Assembly: GCA_028456385.1 (NCBI GenBank) | Contig: JALNQF010000106.1 | Location: 1 to 64,000 of the forward strand | Length of the DNA: 64,000 nucleotides | Reading direction: 5' to 3' | Origin: Ophiosphaerella korrae | Lineage: Eukaryota > Ascomycota > Dothideomycetes > Pleosporales > Phaeosphaeriaceae | The notes under the pieces: generated by a model | Seen by the model: only the letters and a program-made list of their open reading frames with translations | Databases searched by the model: none | Told to the model about the DNA's origin: nothing | Made by a program: the position numbers and the translations under genes | In this document: piece after piece, positions 47,869 through 58,043 of the stretch | How positions within the stretch are numbered: position 1 is the first letter of the stretch | Layout: each line of letters opens with the position of its first letter

Positions 47869-48585
47869 TCATATACATGCTTGCAGCACAGCAATGGGTT
47901 CTCTCGATGGGGTGAAGTTATAACATTCGCCCTCATTCTTTCTCGATGATACAATGCTGTATGTTTCCAGAGGCTTCGAATTTTCTCCCATTGGCTCCAA
48001 ACTAAAGCTGCCATGCTTCTCACACTCCACCCATATTTTCTTTTTCAACGCAAGCAATCTGCTATCCAATGATCGCCAGTTGGAGATTGTACTACCCAGC
48101 AGTTTACATAGGGCACTATGGCATTCTTCTAGCTCCTTGGTTGCAGTGTCCTGCAACTGCTTCAATAGTCCTCGCTTCACAAGCTTCCTCATTCGAGCGT
48201 TGGATCCTGGCAGTGGCTGCAAATCCATTTCAAAGATATATGTGTCGAAGAAGTCGTCCAGTGGATCCCAGATGTCGAGGCCCATGGATATCGACGAACG
48301 GGCGTTAAGTAAGATCTTCATTTCGGCGTGCCAGTCTGCCATACCCATTCTTGACCAGCGGGCTCTAATGTAAAGAAGGCGGACTGCGCGAGCATATTCT
48401 TGTAACACACTGACAGCTGGATGTATATCACTAACATCGTGTTCAAAGCGCAAGAGATCTTGGTAGCCTTTGGCTTGGATGAAAATATTGTTGAGCTCTT
48501 GTATACCGGAAGTCTCTTTCCTTCCTCGTCGGTAGGCCATGTTTGGCTTGGGTGGAGTTAGAGTGTCTATAGCCATGTTCTTCAT
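47869..48585 (-). CDS. Unrecognised 238-aa protein
   Basis: A single open frame with an ATG start (MKNMAIDTLTPP; a second Met at residue 4) and stop at 47,869-47,871. No domain is recognised. The sequence is predominantly helical and charged: LLRFEHDVSDIHPAVSVLQEYARAVRLLYIRARW in the first half, then RKLVKRGLLKQLQDTATKELEECHSALCKLL and a third helix KKKIWVECEKHG. Cysteines are few and there is no signal peptide or membrane span. Normal base composition and a long frame with an ATG argue for a real, perhaps lineage-specific gene; an N-terminal exon could be missing. Flanks on both sides are gene-poor. Confidence 0.55.
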   Translation of the reverse strand: MKNMAIDTLTPPKPNMAYRRGRKETSGIQELNNIFIQAKGYQDLLRFEHDVSDIHPAVSVLQEYARAVRLLYIRARWSRMGMADWHAEMKILLNARSSISMGLDIWDPLDDFFDTYIFEMDLQPLPGSNARMRKLVKRGLLKQLQDTATKELEECHSALCKLLGSTISNWRSLDSRLLALKKKIWVECEKHGSFSLEPMGENSKPLETYSIVSSRKNEGECYNFTPSREPIAVLQACI

Positions 48586-50475
48586 CCCAGATTGTTGGTT
48601 TGTGTATCAAGCTTGACGTAGAGGGGATGAATCCATTTTATCCTGGAGGATATGCTTTGATGGCAACGTACTTCAACTCACTTCAGCCCTAGTGCCATCG
48701 AGGGGTGGCTTAGGGGACGGCGTCTAGCATAGGCGTTGTCTACCTCATGCCCGACCCTCCGAGAATCTTGTATCTCCTGCATCCCCTAAATCTCCTAGGC
48801 AAGCTTTGCAAGCACGCGAGCATTACCAAGTAAACGGTGCGGGTAACAGCTGTGGACGGCTCTCTAGGCATTGGGATTAGCTATCCTAAATAGGAAACGC
48901 TGGACCACTTGTAGTAATACGCTAGCCGCCTTTTCTCTTTCACCTCTCACCATCCAATAACAGTCCGAACGGAGTTCCAGTCCGATACCTCGTACCAAGC
49001 TTTCAAACACAAAGAAACTCGAATCTGCACTCTTGAGTAAGTTAAGCTTGATTATGCAGCTCGGCACATTCGACCGACGCCCGAGAATGATCGCTCATTA
49101 ACTAGTCAGCGGAAAAAGATGAAAGCAAGCGAACCCGAGCAAATTTGGGTCATATTGTTGATGGAAGTGCCGAAGACAATGAGAGACACGGCACCATGAT
49201 TGAAGTTTTCTATCAGCTGCTGTTTTCGAGACAAAGTCACTTCAACGAAGTTAACTGCCAAAATGTCCACTACACCACGTACACATTCATCAGCACCCCT
49301 TCAACTACAGTCAACCTTCCAAGCAAGGCCAGTACCCCTGCGACATCCCAACACCACTAAACCTGCCGCTCAACTTGCAATCTTCCATAATCCCATCGCG
49401 GCCGTTATTGCCGAGCCAGTAGCCATTAGCCCGTCGAACTTTTCTTTGTTCTCGAACACACACCCCACCACGCAGCAACCCCCCCCTAAGTCCCTGCCTG
49501 GCAGGTAAACCGACAACTCAACCCAACTCGACTCGTTAGCCCGCAAATCCGCATCCCATCATTGGGCCAACCGAACTGTTTTAAAAAATGCTAACAGCTG
49601 GTTTTTACAAATGGGCTGGGATGGCGGATGCGCACTCTTTGTTTCAAGGAGGTCTGCGTCAACGGCGCTCCTAGCATCGAGATTGTGTTTAAGCACCTTC
49701 AGCTTGTCGGGTGGTGCGGATGCTGGGCTTTGGGGATGGAGAGGACGGCGAGGTGTGCTTTGATGAGTTGGCTTGCTTGAGGGTGCAGGTGGTAGTGTGT
49801 GGTATGAGCGGAGAGAAGGCAGTTGCCTATTTGGGACATTCCACTCTCTAGATTGGGAAGTTTGTGATTGAGCAAACGAAAAACGTTGATTAGGAGTATT
49901 GTTGCTTGTTTTTTGCTAGATAGGAACTTTATTTTTCGACCCATACTCGCTCTAACTTTATGATATAGCGTCTGTTTGGCTGGCATTTTTTGAATAACCT
50001 TTATTTATTTTAATGGCACGAGTTGGGTAAACAACCTCAGCGACATATTTTTCGACTCTCAATAATGGCCAGGCTACATGTTGCGTTGTTGCTCTTTTGG
50101 TTGACATAATAGATTTGCTTTTGAAATGCCCGTGTTCATGATCCGATCAAGTATACACTAACTAACAAAGGCGTTCATGAGTCGTTCAATGTTCTCTTAT
50201 TGTTTTAGTGGACATTTTATACGCAATGGTACCCTAAGCTTCGCTCTAATGCATAATATGCTAGCAGCGTTTTTTGGTACGGGGTCGGGCGAATTCTACT
50301 AATCATAGTCCACCATGAGCACATGAACAAGACTTACGTACAAACTGCGTTCATCAAAGGCTACCTGGGTATTTTAAAGTTAGCTATCTGTATTTAAGGG
50401 TGAAAAATACGTATATTTCACTTGCTCAATCTATTTCTTGGTCTCTACCACATAATTTGATTACTCAAAGACATA
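48586..50475. other. Gene-poor interval
   Basis: Two small frames start with ATG: 49,263-49,508 on the plus strand (Ser/Thr/Pro-rich; an adequate ATG context and a GTAAAC donor-like end) and 49,699-49,986 on the minus strand (95 aa, MPAKQTLYHK, basic). Neither shows a domain, and I do not call them genes. The rest shows nothing I can support. Confidence 0.45.
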
Positions 50476-52225
50476 TTAGTAGCCGGCCGGCTCCACTTTC
50501 TCTGGAAGAGCTGGCTCATCCAATCTTGATGCGCACGCCACTTTCCAGTTCTTTGGTGTATATTTATCGACAATGGATTTGAACGCCTCTAGAGTGCAGA
50601 ATGTGGTATCGCCATCCAAATGCTTGCCCTCTGCTTTGCATCCGGGAATCTGCATGATCTTATCGTTGTAACGTATGCGAACATAGTAGTCTTTCATCTC
50701 CGCTTGTTGAGACTCTGTGAGCTCAGTGATATGCTTCCGTGCAATTCCTGTGGGCTTTACGCTCTCCTGAGGAGTCTTTGCGCTACCAAACAGATTTGAC
50801 CACCAGCTTTGGCTGACCTGAACTGTGGGTTGGGGCGCTGTCATCGAAGATCTTGTTCCAGCTACTGCACTGCGTTTTCGAAACATTTCGAAGGCAATAT
50901 GGCTTGTGAAAGGTGGCCACGCTTCGCCTTCAAATGCACCCAGACTGACTAGAGTTGCTGCAAGTGTCGTGTCATGGCAACCACTCATAGCGAACTTGAT
51001 ACCTGTCTCGTCACCTCTTCCAACCCCATTACCATTACTAACTTCCACCAAGCCATCATTGCCATTACGCTCTGCACTGCCAACCATACGCGAAGTAACA
51101 TCTCCTAACAATCCGCCAATACCAAGCATACGATACTCGTTAGACTCGGTGTAGCCTTGGAACCATTCCTCAACAACAATCTTATCAATGATCGCGCGTG
51201 CCTTGGGATCGTAAAAGGTCTTGGGTAATTTAGTTTCTGAGCCATGTGCATCGGTAGCGTTGACAGTGTCCATAATTCCTGAGAGACGAGGACGTGAGTC
51301 AACAGCTACTTTAGCTTCTCCTGGCATGTACTTTTGAAGGACTTTGGAAAGATATTGCATATCTTCGGTATCATTCCATCGGTCTGCTGCACGCTGTGCA
51401 AATGCACGACTGAGAAGTGCAAATCGTCTACAATTAGTTTCGTTGGGGTATAAAGTCTCATCTGCAGGCGACCGGGTGAGTATTGTTGGAGGGGGAAAGT
51501 CAATTGTCCGAGCAGATCGGGGATAGAGACCCCAAAATGCTTGTTGAAGGGATTCTAATGCGCGCGGAATCGGTGTTGCTCGTAGATAGATCATATCGCT
51601 ATCTGTAATGAGTTTGGGCATAAACTTTAGCTGATCGACATAAAGATGACGGAGGCGTTGTCCAAGGGCAAGTGTGGTTTCGCGCCCTCGATCTGTGAGT
51701 TCTCCGGGATGGCATATGGCGTCAAGCTCTCCTTGGGGACCAGAAGCGATGACTTGGCATTATTAGTTCCACACAAACAAAAGGCTGGAAATATATTACC
51801 TGGGCCATCATCAGCGCCGAAGGTCTCGAGTTTTCGGCGGAATTTGAGCGAGTCCCAATCCTCAGTGGTTTTGATTACACTGGTGAGTTGCCGTGCATGG
51901 TTGCAGTATGGCCAGTCTTTGAATGCCATTAGGTATAACACAATTACATTGTTCTAACATCCTCACATGGTCGTAAGCCAGCCTGGAGGATCTGTGAGTC
52001 ATATGGTGTAGCGATGTATTGATGAGCTTACATTCTGGAAGCGAGGAGCAACTGGAGACCGTTCTCCATGACGCAGAAGCTGCTAATATCAACATGGAGT
52101 ATAATGTATGGCAGAAGGTAAACCGTTGAGCGTACAATCTGGACGAGCTGCAATTCGAGCTCCTTCGGGTATAACTGGTTCAGTTCCTCCTGCGAGTACG
52201 GCTTCCGCGGTATGAAGGCAGCCAT
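50476..52225 (-). CDS. Histidine acid phosphatase (ACP6-like, branch 2)
   Basis: Four exons: 52,136-52,225, 52,032-52,079, 51,800-51,953 and 50,476-51,752; the product is 522 aa. The junctions rebuild the phosphohistidine motif LLRHGERSP (His34 nucleophile) and ICHPGELTDRGRETTLALG; the proton-donor motif is SGCHDTT (His357, Asp358). Known members of this branch hydrolyse phosphomonoesters; the closest type is the lysophosphatidic acid phosphatase ACP6, not secreted phytase. No signal peptide is visible; the N-terminus (MAAFIPRKPYSQEELNQLYP) suggests a cytosolic or mitochondrial enzyme. Exon 3 may begin slightly differently, since its first dozen residues fit the family poorly. A Gly/Asn-rich loop (about 322-345) and a Ser-rich insertion before the C-terminus are lineage-specific. 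It is head to head with the PPR gene. Confidence 0.9.
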
Positions 52226-52477
52226 AGTTGTTGAGAGTAAGGGTCAGTGATGAGAAATGAAAGAGAATTTGGATTTTATACGGTGGTACGAACATTTTTT
52301 TTGTGAGATGTGATTATTTCCACCTGTGGAGGATTTCCGTCACGTGGTACGCCATTGGCTGGTCGAGTCTCATTGGACGTGCACGAGCTAGTAGAAGAGC
52401 TAGAGGTACGAAGAAGCACGTTTCGCTGGCAAGCCCCAAGAGTTGCACCCAACAACTGCGAAGCTCGACAGAGCGTT
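52226..52477. promoter_or_regulatory. Shared promoter, acid phosphatase / PPR gene
   Basis: 252 bp between two divergent ATG codons. It includes an A8-like run on one strand (T8 at 52,295-52,302) and TCACGTG at about 52,339-52,345, an E-box-like core CACGTG. Bidirectional activity is inferred from layout. Confidence 0.55.
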
Positions 52478-55210
52478 ATGCTGGGCTCATACGTTTGCAG
52501 ACAATGCAGGTCAAGACTCACACGCCGCATCGTTCCCACTCGTAATCCGCAATGGCAACCACGCGCCACGTTTTTGTCGCTGCGACAGGAAAAACCGCAA
52601 AACGATGCCGAAAACGCACAAGCAGAGACCACCCCGACAAGCACGGATAGTGTAGGCCAAGACAGGTTAAATATACGATACATTACAGAAAAAGATAGTG
52701 CACAGATAAGCCCTAATAATGCTGGACGATACTCAAGGCTTGTTAGGGGGGCTACAGACGAAGAACACCCTGTTGGAGCGGATCATCCCAACGTTGCTGA
52801 AGCTGCTCCAGATAATGGACCTGCTGCAGACATTGAACGGCTCGTAAAAAAGAGAGATATTGACAAAGCTTGGGGCGTATTCAAGAGGAATTTTACAGCT
52901 AGAGACTGCCTAGCGTTGAGAGAGCCAGCGCTCAGCGACATCGCATTGCTGAACCATGGGAAGATATTTGAACTACTCCTGTTAGAAGTAAATTCAGCCT
53001 ACTGCCTTAGGAAAATCCCACCCGCAGTGAGTCCTACTCAGGTCCTCTTCGAGTACGAGCGACTCGGCCTCTCAACCTCAGACTACTGGATAAAGCACTC
53101 TCTGCTGGCCTTGACGCACGAAGCCCTCTCAGAGATTAACGCACTATCACCGAAGGTCGTTCGAAATCTAACTACTATACTCACTGAGCTCATGTCGGTA
53201 TGGCGACTGCTCTTCCAGTGTAAAGGGATAGGCAGTGACCCTCTGAAATCTATCAGCACCGAGTGGAATCTACCTGCGATGGATGCTCTACCACAGACAT
53301 TCAACAGCGCGGACTTCAATATGAGGCTGCAAGACTTCATCCCCAAACAAATGGGGAACGCGACACTAGGCTTCTGCGCAGTGTATCTTTATACCATATC
53401 CGATGCTCTGACTGCCATCAAGCCTCTAGATAAGGAAGCGGCGCCTTTTATCCAATTCCTTGGCCGTTTATTGGCAGGCTCAACCGTCCGCCCAGTGTTT
53501 ATCCATACATCTAAAAACAATCGTTTCAACGGTCTGCCAAAAGAAGTCAAGGAAGAGATCTTGAAGGAGATCAGTAATGCACCAATAAAGGCTTTGAATG
53601 AATTGGGTTCACAAGGATATACATTAGAGGCCGACCAAACCGACGATCCAGCTACCAATCTGGAGGCCTTCCACCTCAAGCGAATTGCTCGAGTTGTAGA
53701 ATCGAATAAAAGTGCTGACCAACTGGAAAAAAATTGGGCAGAGGTGGAGAAGGTGTTCACAAAAAACAACAAGCCCGAGATACCTGACGCAATATATAAT
53801 GCATTCCTTTCGGGCTTTATGGTTCTGTTTCGGGCTCAGCGTTCTGTCGATGTCTGGAATCACATGATTGCGCATGGCAGAAAGCCGGATATGAAATCAT
53901 GGAATGCCTTACTTGAAGGCTGTAAGAAAACCCAAGATCTTGATGGCTTCAATGCAATGTGGACTCGCATGCTCAGCACTGGAGTTGAGCCAGACAACTA
54001 TGCCTGGACAACACGAGTTCACGGCCTGATATCGCTCCGTCAAATAAACCCAGCCCTCGCTGCTCTCGATGAAATGGGAAAACGCTGGCTCGCGGCCGAG
54101 AACCCAAGTAGTACTACGACGACCGATCCCCGTCGTCGCAGCAGCCTGAAAAAAATTGCAACATCCACCAAAGTAGCTAATCTTCACACAAAACCTTCAA
54201 TAGAGGTGATTAATGGCGCCGTGGCCGCGTTAGTTCAGATTCCTGCAGCCCGTATGCGTCATGAGCATCGTGTCGAGTATGTACAAAAGATCCTAGCATG
54301 GGCCGGCAATTTTGGAATCAAGCCTGACGCTATCACTTTCAACTCTCTTATCCAACTCCATTTCCGCGCCGCAGACTACGCTACTGCGTACAGGATTTTG
54401 CATCACATGGAGAAGAATGGAATAGCGGGGGATGTAGCAACATACGCCATGCTCGTCAGATATTCATTTGACAACAACTCCTTCAACACTCTCACCAAGA
54501 ACCAACAAGCCGAGAAGATCATCAACTTATTCAATGACCTAGAATCTGAAGGCATTAAATTAAATCAAACCTTGTACGGCACAACCATTGACCGCCTTCT
54601 CAAGAAGTATTCGAATTATGATGCTGTCCGTCAGGTCATGGGGCATATGCATGAGCGCAGGATAATACCATCTGCTCATTTATACACGAGTCTCGTAACA
54701 CACTACTTTCAGCAATCGCCACCGAATATACAGGCTGTTGATTACTTAGTCAACCAGTTCTTCACCAGTCAACGAATTCTGACGGATCGCCTCCTCTTTG
54801 ATCGCATACTCGAGGGCTACGCCACGTACGGTGAAGTTGACAAGACGATGAGCGTTATCACGCGAATGTCAAAGCACGGCATAGTCCCTGGCTGGGTAGC
54901 TCTCACCGCGGTCATCAAAGCCCTAGCGGAAGAAGGAGAATTCGACCGCGCTCGGGCGATCATTAGAGATATCGAGAGGACCGAGGGCATTGCGAAAGGA
55001 GGAGTGGTTGGGGGCAACAAGGGCGAGGCTCGGTTCTTTGCAGTGGCGAGAGATCTTGGGTTAGGTACGAGGGACGAGAGTATAGCAGAACCCATGGAGT
55101 ATGATTCGAATAACCACGCGGGTGAGGATGAGCAGATGATGGGCGAGTTTATGAAACAGGAGATCAACCAGCCAGTGGGAAATGAGGAGGCACAAGGAGG
55201 AAGAGTGTAA
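52478..55210 (+). CDS. Mitochondrial pentatricopeptide repeat (PPR) protein
   Basis: 910 aa from the ATG at 52,478; the frame is open upstream only through a GTG, and this Met opens a typical targeting sequence (MLGSYVCRQCRSRLTRR, no acidic residues). Several PPR units are visible in the middle and C-terminal half, for example PDAIYNAFLSGFMVLFRAQR with RSVDVWNHMIAHGRKPDMKS (about 430-475), GVEPDNYAWTTRVHGLISL (about 500-525), and KPDAITFNSLIQLHFRAADY with TAYRILHHMEKNGI (about 610-650). Known PPR proteins bind organellar RNA and act in its stability, splicing or translation; this architecture recalls the fungal Cya5-type factors for mitochondrial transcripts, but the target is unknown. Single exon; the C-terminus is acidic and Gln-rich. 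Confidence 0.88.
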   Translation: MLGSYVCRQCRSRLTRRIVPTRNPQWQPRATFLSLRQEKPQNDAENAQAETTPTSTDSVGQDRLNIRYITEKDSAQISPNNAGRYSRLVRGATDEEHPVGADHPNVAEAAPDNGPAADIERLVKKRDIDKAWGVFKRNFTARDCLALREPALSDIALLNHGKIFELLLLEVNSAYCLRKIPPAVSPTQVLFEYERLGLSTSDYWIKHSLLALTHEALSEINALSPKVVRNLTTILTELMSVWRLLFQCKGIGSDPLKSISTEWNLPAMDALPQTFNSADFNMRLQDFIPKQMGNATLGFCAVYLYTISDALTAIKPLDKEAAPFIQFLGRLLAGSTVRPVFIHTSKNNRFNGLPKEVKEEILKEISNAPIKALNELGSQGYTLEADQTDDPATNLEAFHLKRIARVVESNKSADQLEKNWAEVEKVFTKNNKPEIPDAIYNAFLSGFMVLFRAQRSVDVWNHMIAHGRKPDMKSWNALLEGCKKTQDLDGFNAMWTRMLSTGVEPDNYAWTTRVHGLISLRQINPALAALDEMGKRWLAAENPSSTTTTDPRRRSSLKKIATSTKVANLHTKPSIEVINGAVAALVQIPAARMRHEHRVEYVQKILAWAGNFGIKPDAITFNSLIQLHFRAADYATAYRILHHMEKNGIAGDVATYAMLVRYSFDNNSFNTLTKNQQAEKIINLFNDLESEGIKLNQTLYGTTIDRLLKKYSNYDAVRQVMGHMHERRIIPSAHLYTSLVTHYFQQSPPNIQAVDYLVNQFFTSQRILTDRLLFDRILEGYATYGEVDKTMSVITRMSKHGIVPGWVALTAVIKALAEEGEFDRARAIIRDIERTEGIAKGGVVGGNKGEARFFAVARDLGLGTRDESIAEPMEYDSNNHAGEDEQMMGEFMKQEINQPVGNEEAQGGRV

Positions 55211-58043
55211 GGCTGGATGCATACCCCTAGACTACAAATTCACAACATTAGTGAGCAGATGCAGTTAGTAAATTGCATATTCATAAGCCCAAAAGTATGC
55301 ACAATTACGTTGAACCACCTAATCCCCGCAAGCCATAGCCTGACCATACCCATCAACACGAAGCAAAGTCAACCTTACCTCCACCATGCCCTCCATATCT
55401 CCCCTAAACCATCGGTACAGCGGCACCTCCACGGCCCGATTCTTGCTAAGCGCATAATCCCTCACGAAACCCGCGCGCCACACCAGTCACGGTCACGGTC
55501 ACCTGAAGCACAGCACAAACCCGCGCCGAAACGCTGTACGCTCATGCTCTCAGACCCGTCCGCCTCGTCCGGAGATATCAGACCGCGAAGCTCGCCGAAC
55601 GCACAGGGAGGGTGGTAAAACATTGTGCCAATCTGCTGCTGGGGTCGGACTGCGTTTGTGTGGCGGGCGGGTAGTCGGGAATGGGCAGCGGAAGTTTCGT
55701 CCGGTAGGTGTGTGTGTATGTAGGCGAATCTGGGGTGTGTGGGCAGGGTTAGACATGCGACGTGTGAGGGATTGGGGGTGGAATCGGGCCGTGGGAGAGA
55801 GAGAGTGTGTGTGTGCGCGAGGTGCCGGATAGGTGAGGCGAGCAGGTGTGATGCGGTGGGTGTGTTGGAGATGTGGTTGCATGGTGTGGTGATGCGGTTG
55901 TTAAGCAGTGTTAGGTGGACGTTATGCGCAATGTTCTTGGTCAATACAATAAGTGCGATTTAACTCTTGACAGGAAGTAATGGTATGATGCCAGCGTCGA
56001 CCCGTCTGTAGCATGAATGGGATATCAGCAAAACATAGAGTTTACTAATGCTGTTGATTGTCCTAAAGGGGATGCATGTGCTTCTAGACGGTTGAAGCCG
56101 TTATCTATTCCACATGATCGCTCTTATAGGCAAATTGATTGGCCAAGACAAAAGGTGCCTTACAAGGGTCAGCCAGCATACGCGGAACCTGAGGCGTAGC
56201 TGTGTTCAGAGGGCAAGGCGAGATGAGGACAAGCATGATAAGTCAGAAATGAGCCACAAGCAATACAACCTATACGAGGACAAGATCATACGCTGTACGC
56301 TGCTAGACCTTTCCAGGCTATTCCAATTCACTGCGCTTTGGACTCGGGCCCATAGGCAAATGTTCACATCATCAGCGTTTAGCTCGAGAAAGTTGGCAGC
56401 TGAAGAGGCAAGTCATACTAAGTGGCGCAGTGCGTCTCCGGTCGAGGCTAGGGTGTGGCTTGTCCGATTGGGCAATTCAACGCAACTATTTGGCAGGTTC
56501 AAAGCAGGTCTCCCAAGTGTGTAAAGAAATGGCGCAGGAGAGCAGAGGAGAGGTGTGATTGGAGGGCAGTTCGTGCAGTGGCAGCTCCCGGTGTCCTAGA
56601 AGTCCACTTTCCGAGTAAGGTCTACCAGAAGTGTGGTTTGGAACGCTTGTTAAACAGCTAAGACCAGGAACCAGGGTCGTGTTTTGGGGCCGAGTGAGTT
56701 GGTGAAATACAGACAGGGGCAAGTCCTGATCGGTTATGGAAGTTATCGGACTGCCCTGAGCTAGGATAGCTGGTGCGGTGCACAATAAGTCTTGATCGAT
56801 GACATCAAGCCAAGCGCTGGCAGCCGATCGTTCCCAGGCTGAGAGGATAGCATGTTGCTACGGCCACGGAACGGGTTCAGGGCAAGCAGAGGAATCAGGA
56901 CGCAGCAAGAAGCTGAGGACAGAGGCCTCGTGGTCGGGGCTCATCTTGGTGAGATTGCATGTTCAGTCGAGAAATGAAGGCAGCAAGTGCTCGCGAGCAG
57001 AGCGTGAAAGGCATGGCAGCAGGATTTCGCGACGTGGGCCCGATTGGGGTGCACAGCCTCAGCACTAGCGAGGCTGAGGGCTGTGATTGGCTGCTGGCGG
57101 CTCGGTGCCGGATCAAGTGCGTAATGCCGACCTGTCCTGTCCTGTCCGAGAGCCCAGAGAACCCAGAGAGCCAGAGAACCCAGAGAGCCAGAGAACACAG
57201 AGAGCCAGAGAACACAGAGAGCCAGAGAACACAGAGAGCCAGAGAACACAGAGAGCCAGAGAACACAGAGAGCCAGAGAACACAGAGAGCCAGAGAACAC
57301 AGAGAGCCAGAGAACACAGAGAGCCAAAGAACCCCCAGAATGCTAGGCTTTCGGACGGCTGCAGAAGGGCTTGGAATGTGGGCAGCGACGGCACGCTCGA
57401 GGCAGGCTGGTAACCACCAGAACCACATGCTAGGTGCGCACATACTGGCCGTGTCCCAGGGCACGATGCAGCTTCTCGAATGCACATGGCCGTCAGGAGA
57501 CGGGCCCAAGTCGTCCTACGGCCGGACAACGGCGCGCGTGCAGGGCCGTCTTCTGGCATGGATCGACACAACATGGCACCGTCCGGGGGTAGCCTGTCCA
57601 GCCTGTCTTTTCTATTTCAGTCAAGCGCAGCGAGAGGGCGGCACTGCCTCATCCTGAAACGCCTCCTTGGGCGGCTTGTCTGCCCCCAGCAAAAGGCCTT
57701 CATGGCCGTCGCAGAGCCCACACCATCCCTCCTCTCCTCCTCCGTTCTGCACTCGACCCATCCCAACGCACGCATCCCATCACACGCATCCCATACTTAT
57801 CTCGCCCAATTTCCACTGCGGCCTTCCGCCCTTCTCCCATCCACCGCATCCCTCCCAGTCCCTGCTCAGCCACACTTCCGGCAATACCGGCAGCCAGAAA
57901 CGAGCTGACGACGACTCTTCTGCAGTCTAACCGCTCTAGTCGTCCATCAAAGTCCCGCAACACCAAACCCCCAACACCTGGCCAGCTCTGCCTGACCGTC
58001 CTTTAACCCTCCCCGCCGGCTCTTCCAGCAAACACAAAACACA
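55211..58043. other. Long intergenic region upstream of the bZIP gene
   Basis: 2.8 kb without a recognised gene. Features: GT/TGTG-rich segment at about 55,690-55,880; the 17-bp minisatellite at 57,149-57,337; and a CT/CA-rich leader from about 57,720 to 58,040 with CATCCCATCACACGCATCCCAT repetitions near 57,765-57,790. Apparent long frames at 56,895-57,657 exist because the minisatellite lacks stops. The last few hundred bases are likely the bZIP 5' leader. Confidence 0.55.
57149..57337 (+). repeat. 17-bp minisatellite, about 11 copies
   Basis: Head-to-tail units of AGCCAGAGAACACAGAG, nearly identical in the centre and drifting at both ends (AGCCCAGAGAACCCAGAG first, CCAAAGAACCCCC last). 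Because 17 is not a multiple of 3 and the unit has no stop in any register, all frames stay open across it on both strands. It lies about 0.7 kb before the bZIP start codon. The central homogeneity suggests recent expansion. Confidence 0.95.

Noticed and set aside
49263..49508. Possible small Ser/Thr/Pro-rich gene with a donor-like GTAAAC at its end
   Set aside because: No recognisable protein and no convincing second exon; the candidate acceptor follows its branch site too closely.
49699..49986. 95-codon basic minus-strand frame
   Set aside because: ATG start, but no domain and no supporting context; kept as a note only.
52310..52477. Extended N-terminus for the PPR protein
   Set aside because: The upstream part begins with GTG, and the ATG at 52,478 starts a classic mitochondrial presequence.
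57149..57337. CRISPR-like array
   Set aside because: Units are contiguous with no unique spacers, and the genome is eukaryotic; it is a minisatellite.
56895..57657. Several overlapping 100-230-codon frames with repeated SLALCVLWLSVF- or REHREPENTE-like units
   Set aside because: They exist only because the 17-bp minisatellite has no stop codon in any register; the same array gives frames on both strands.
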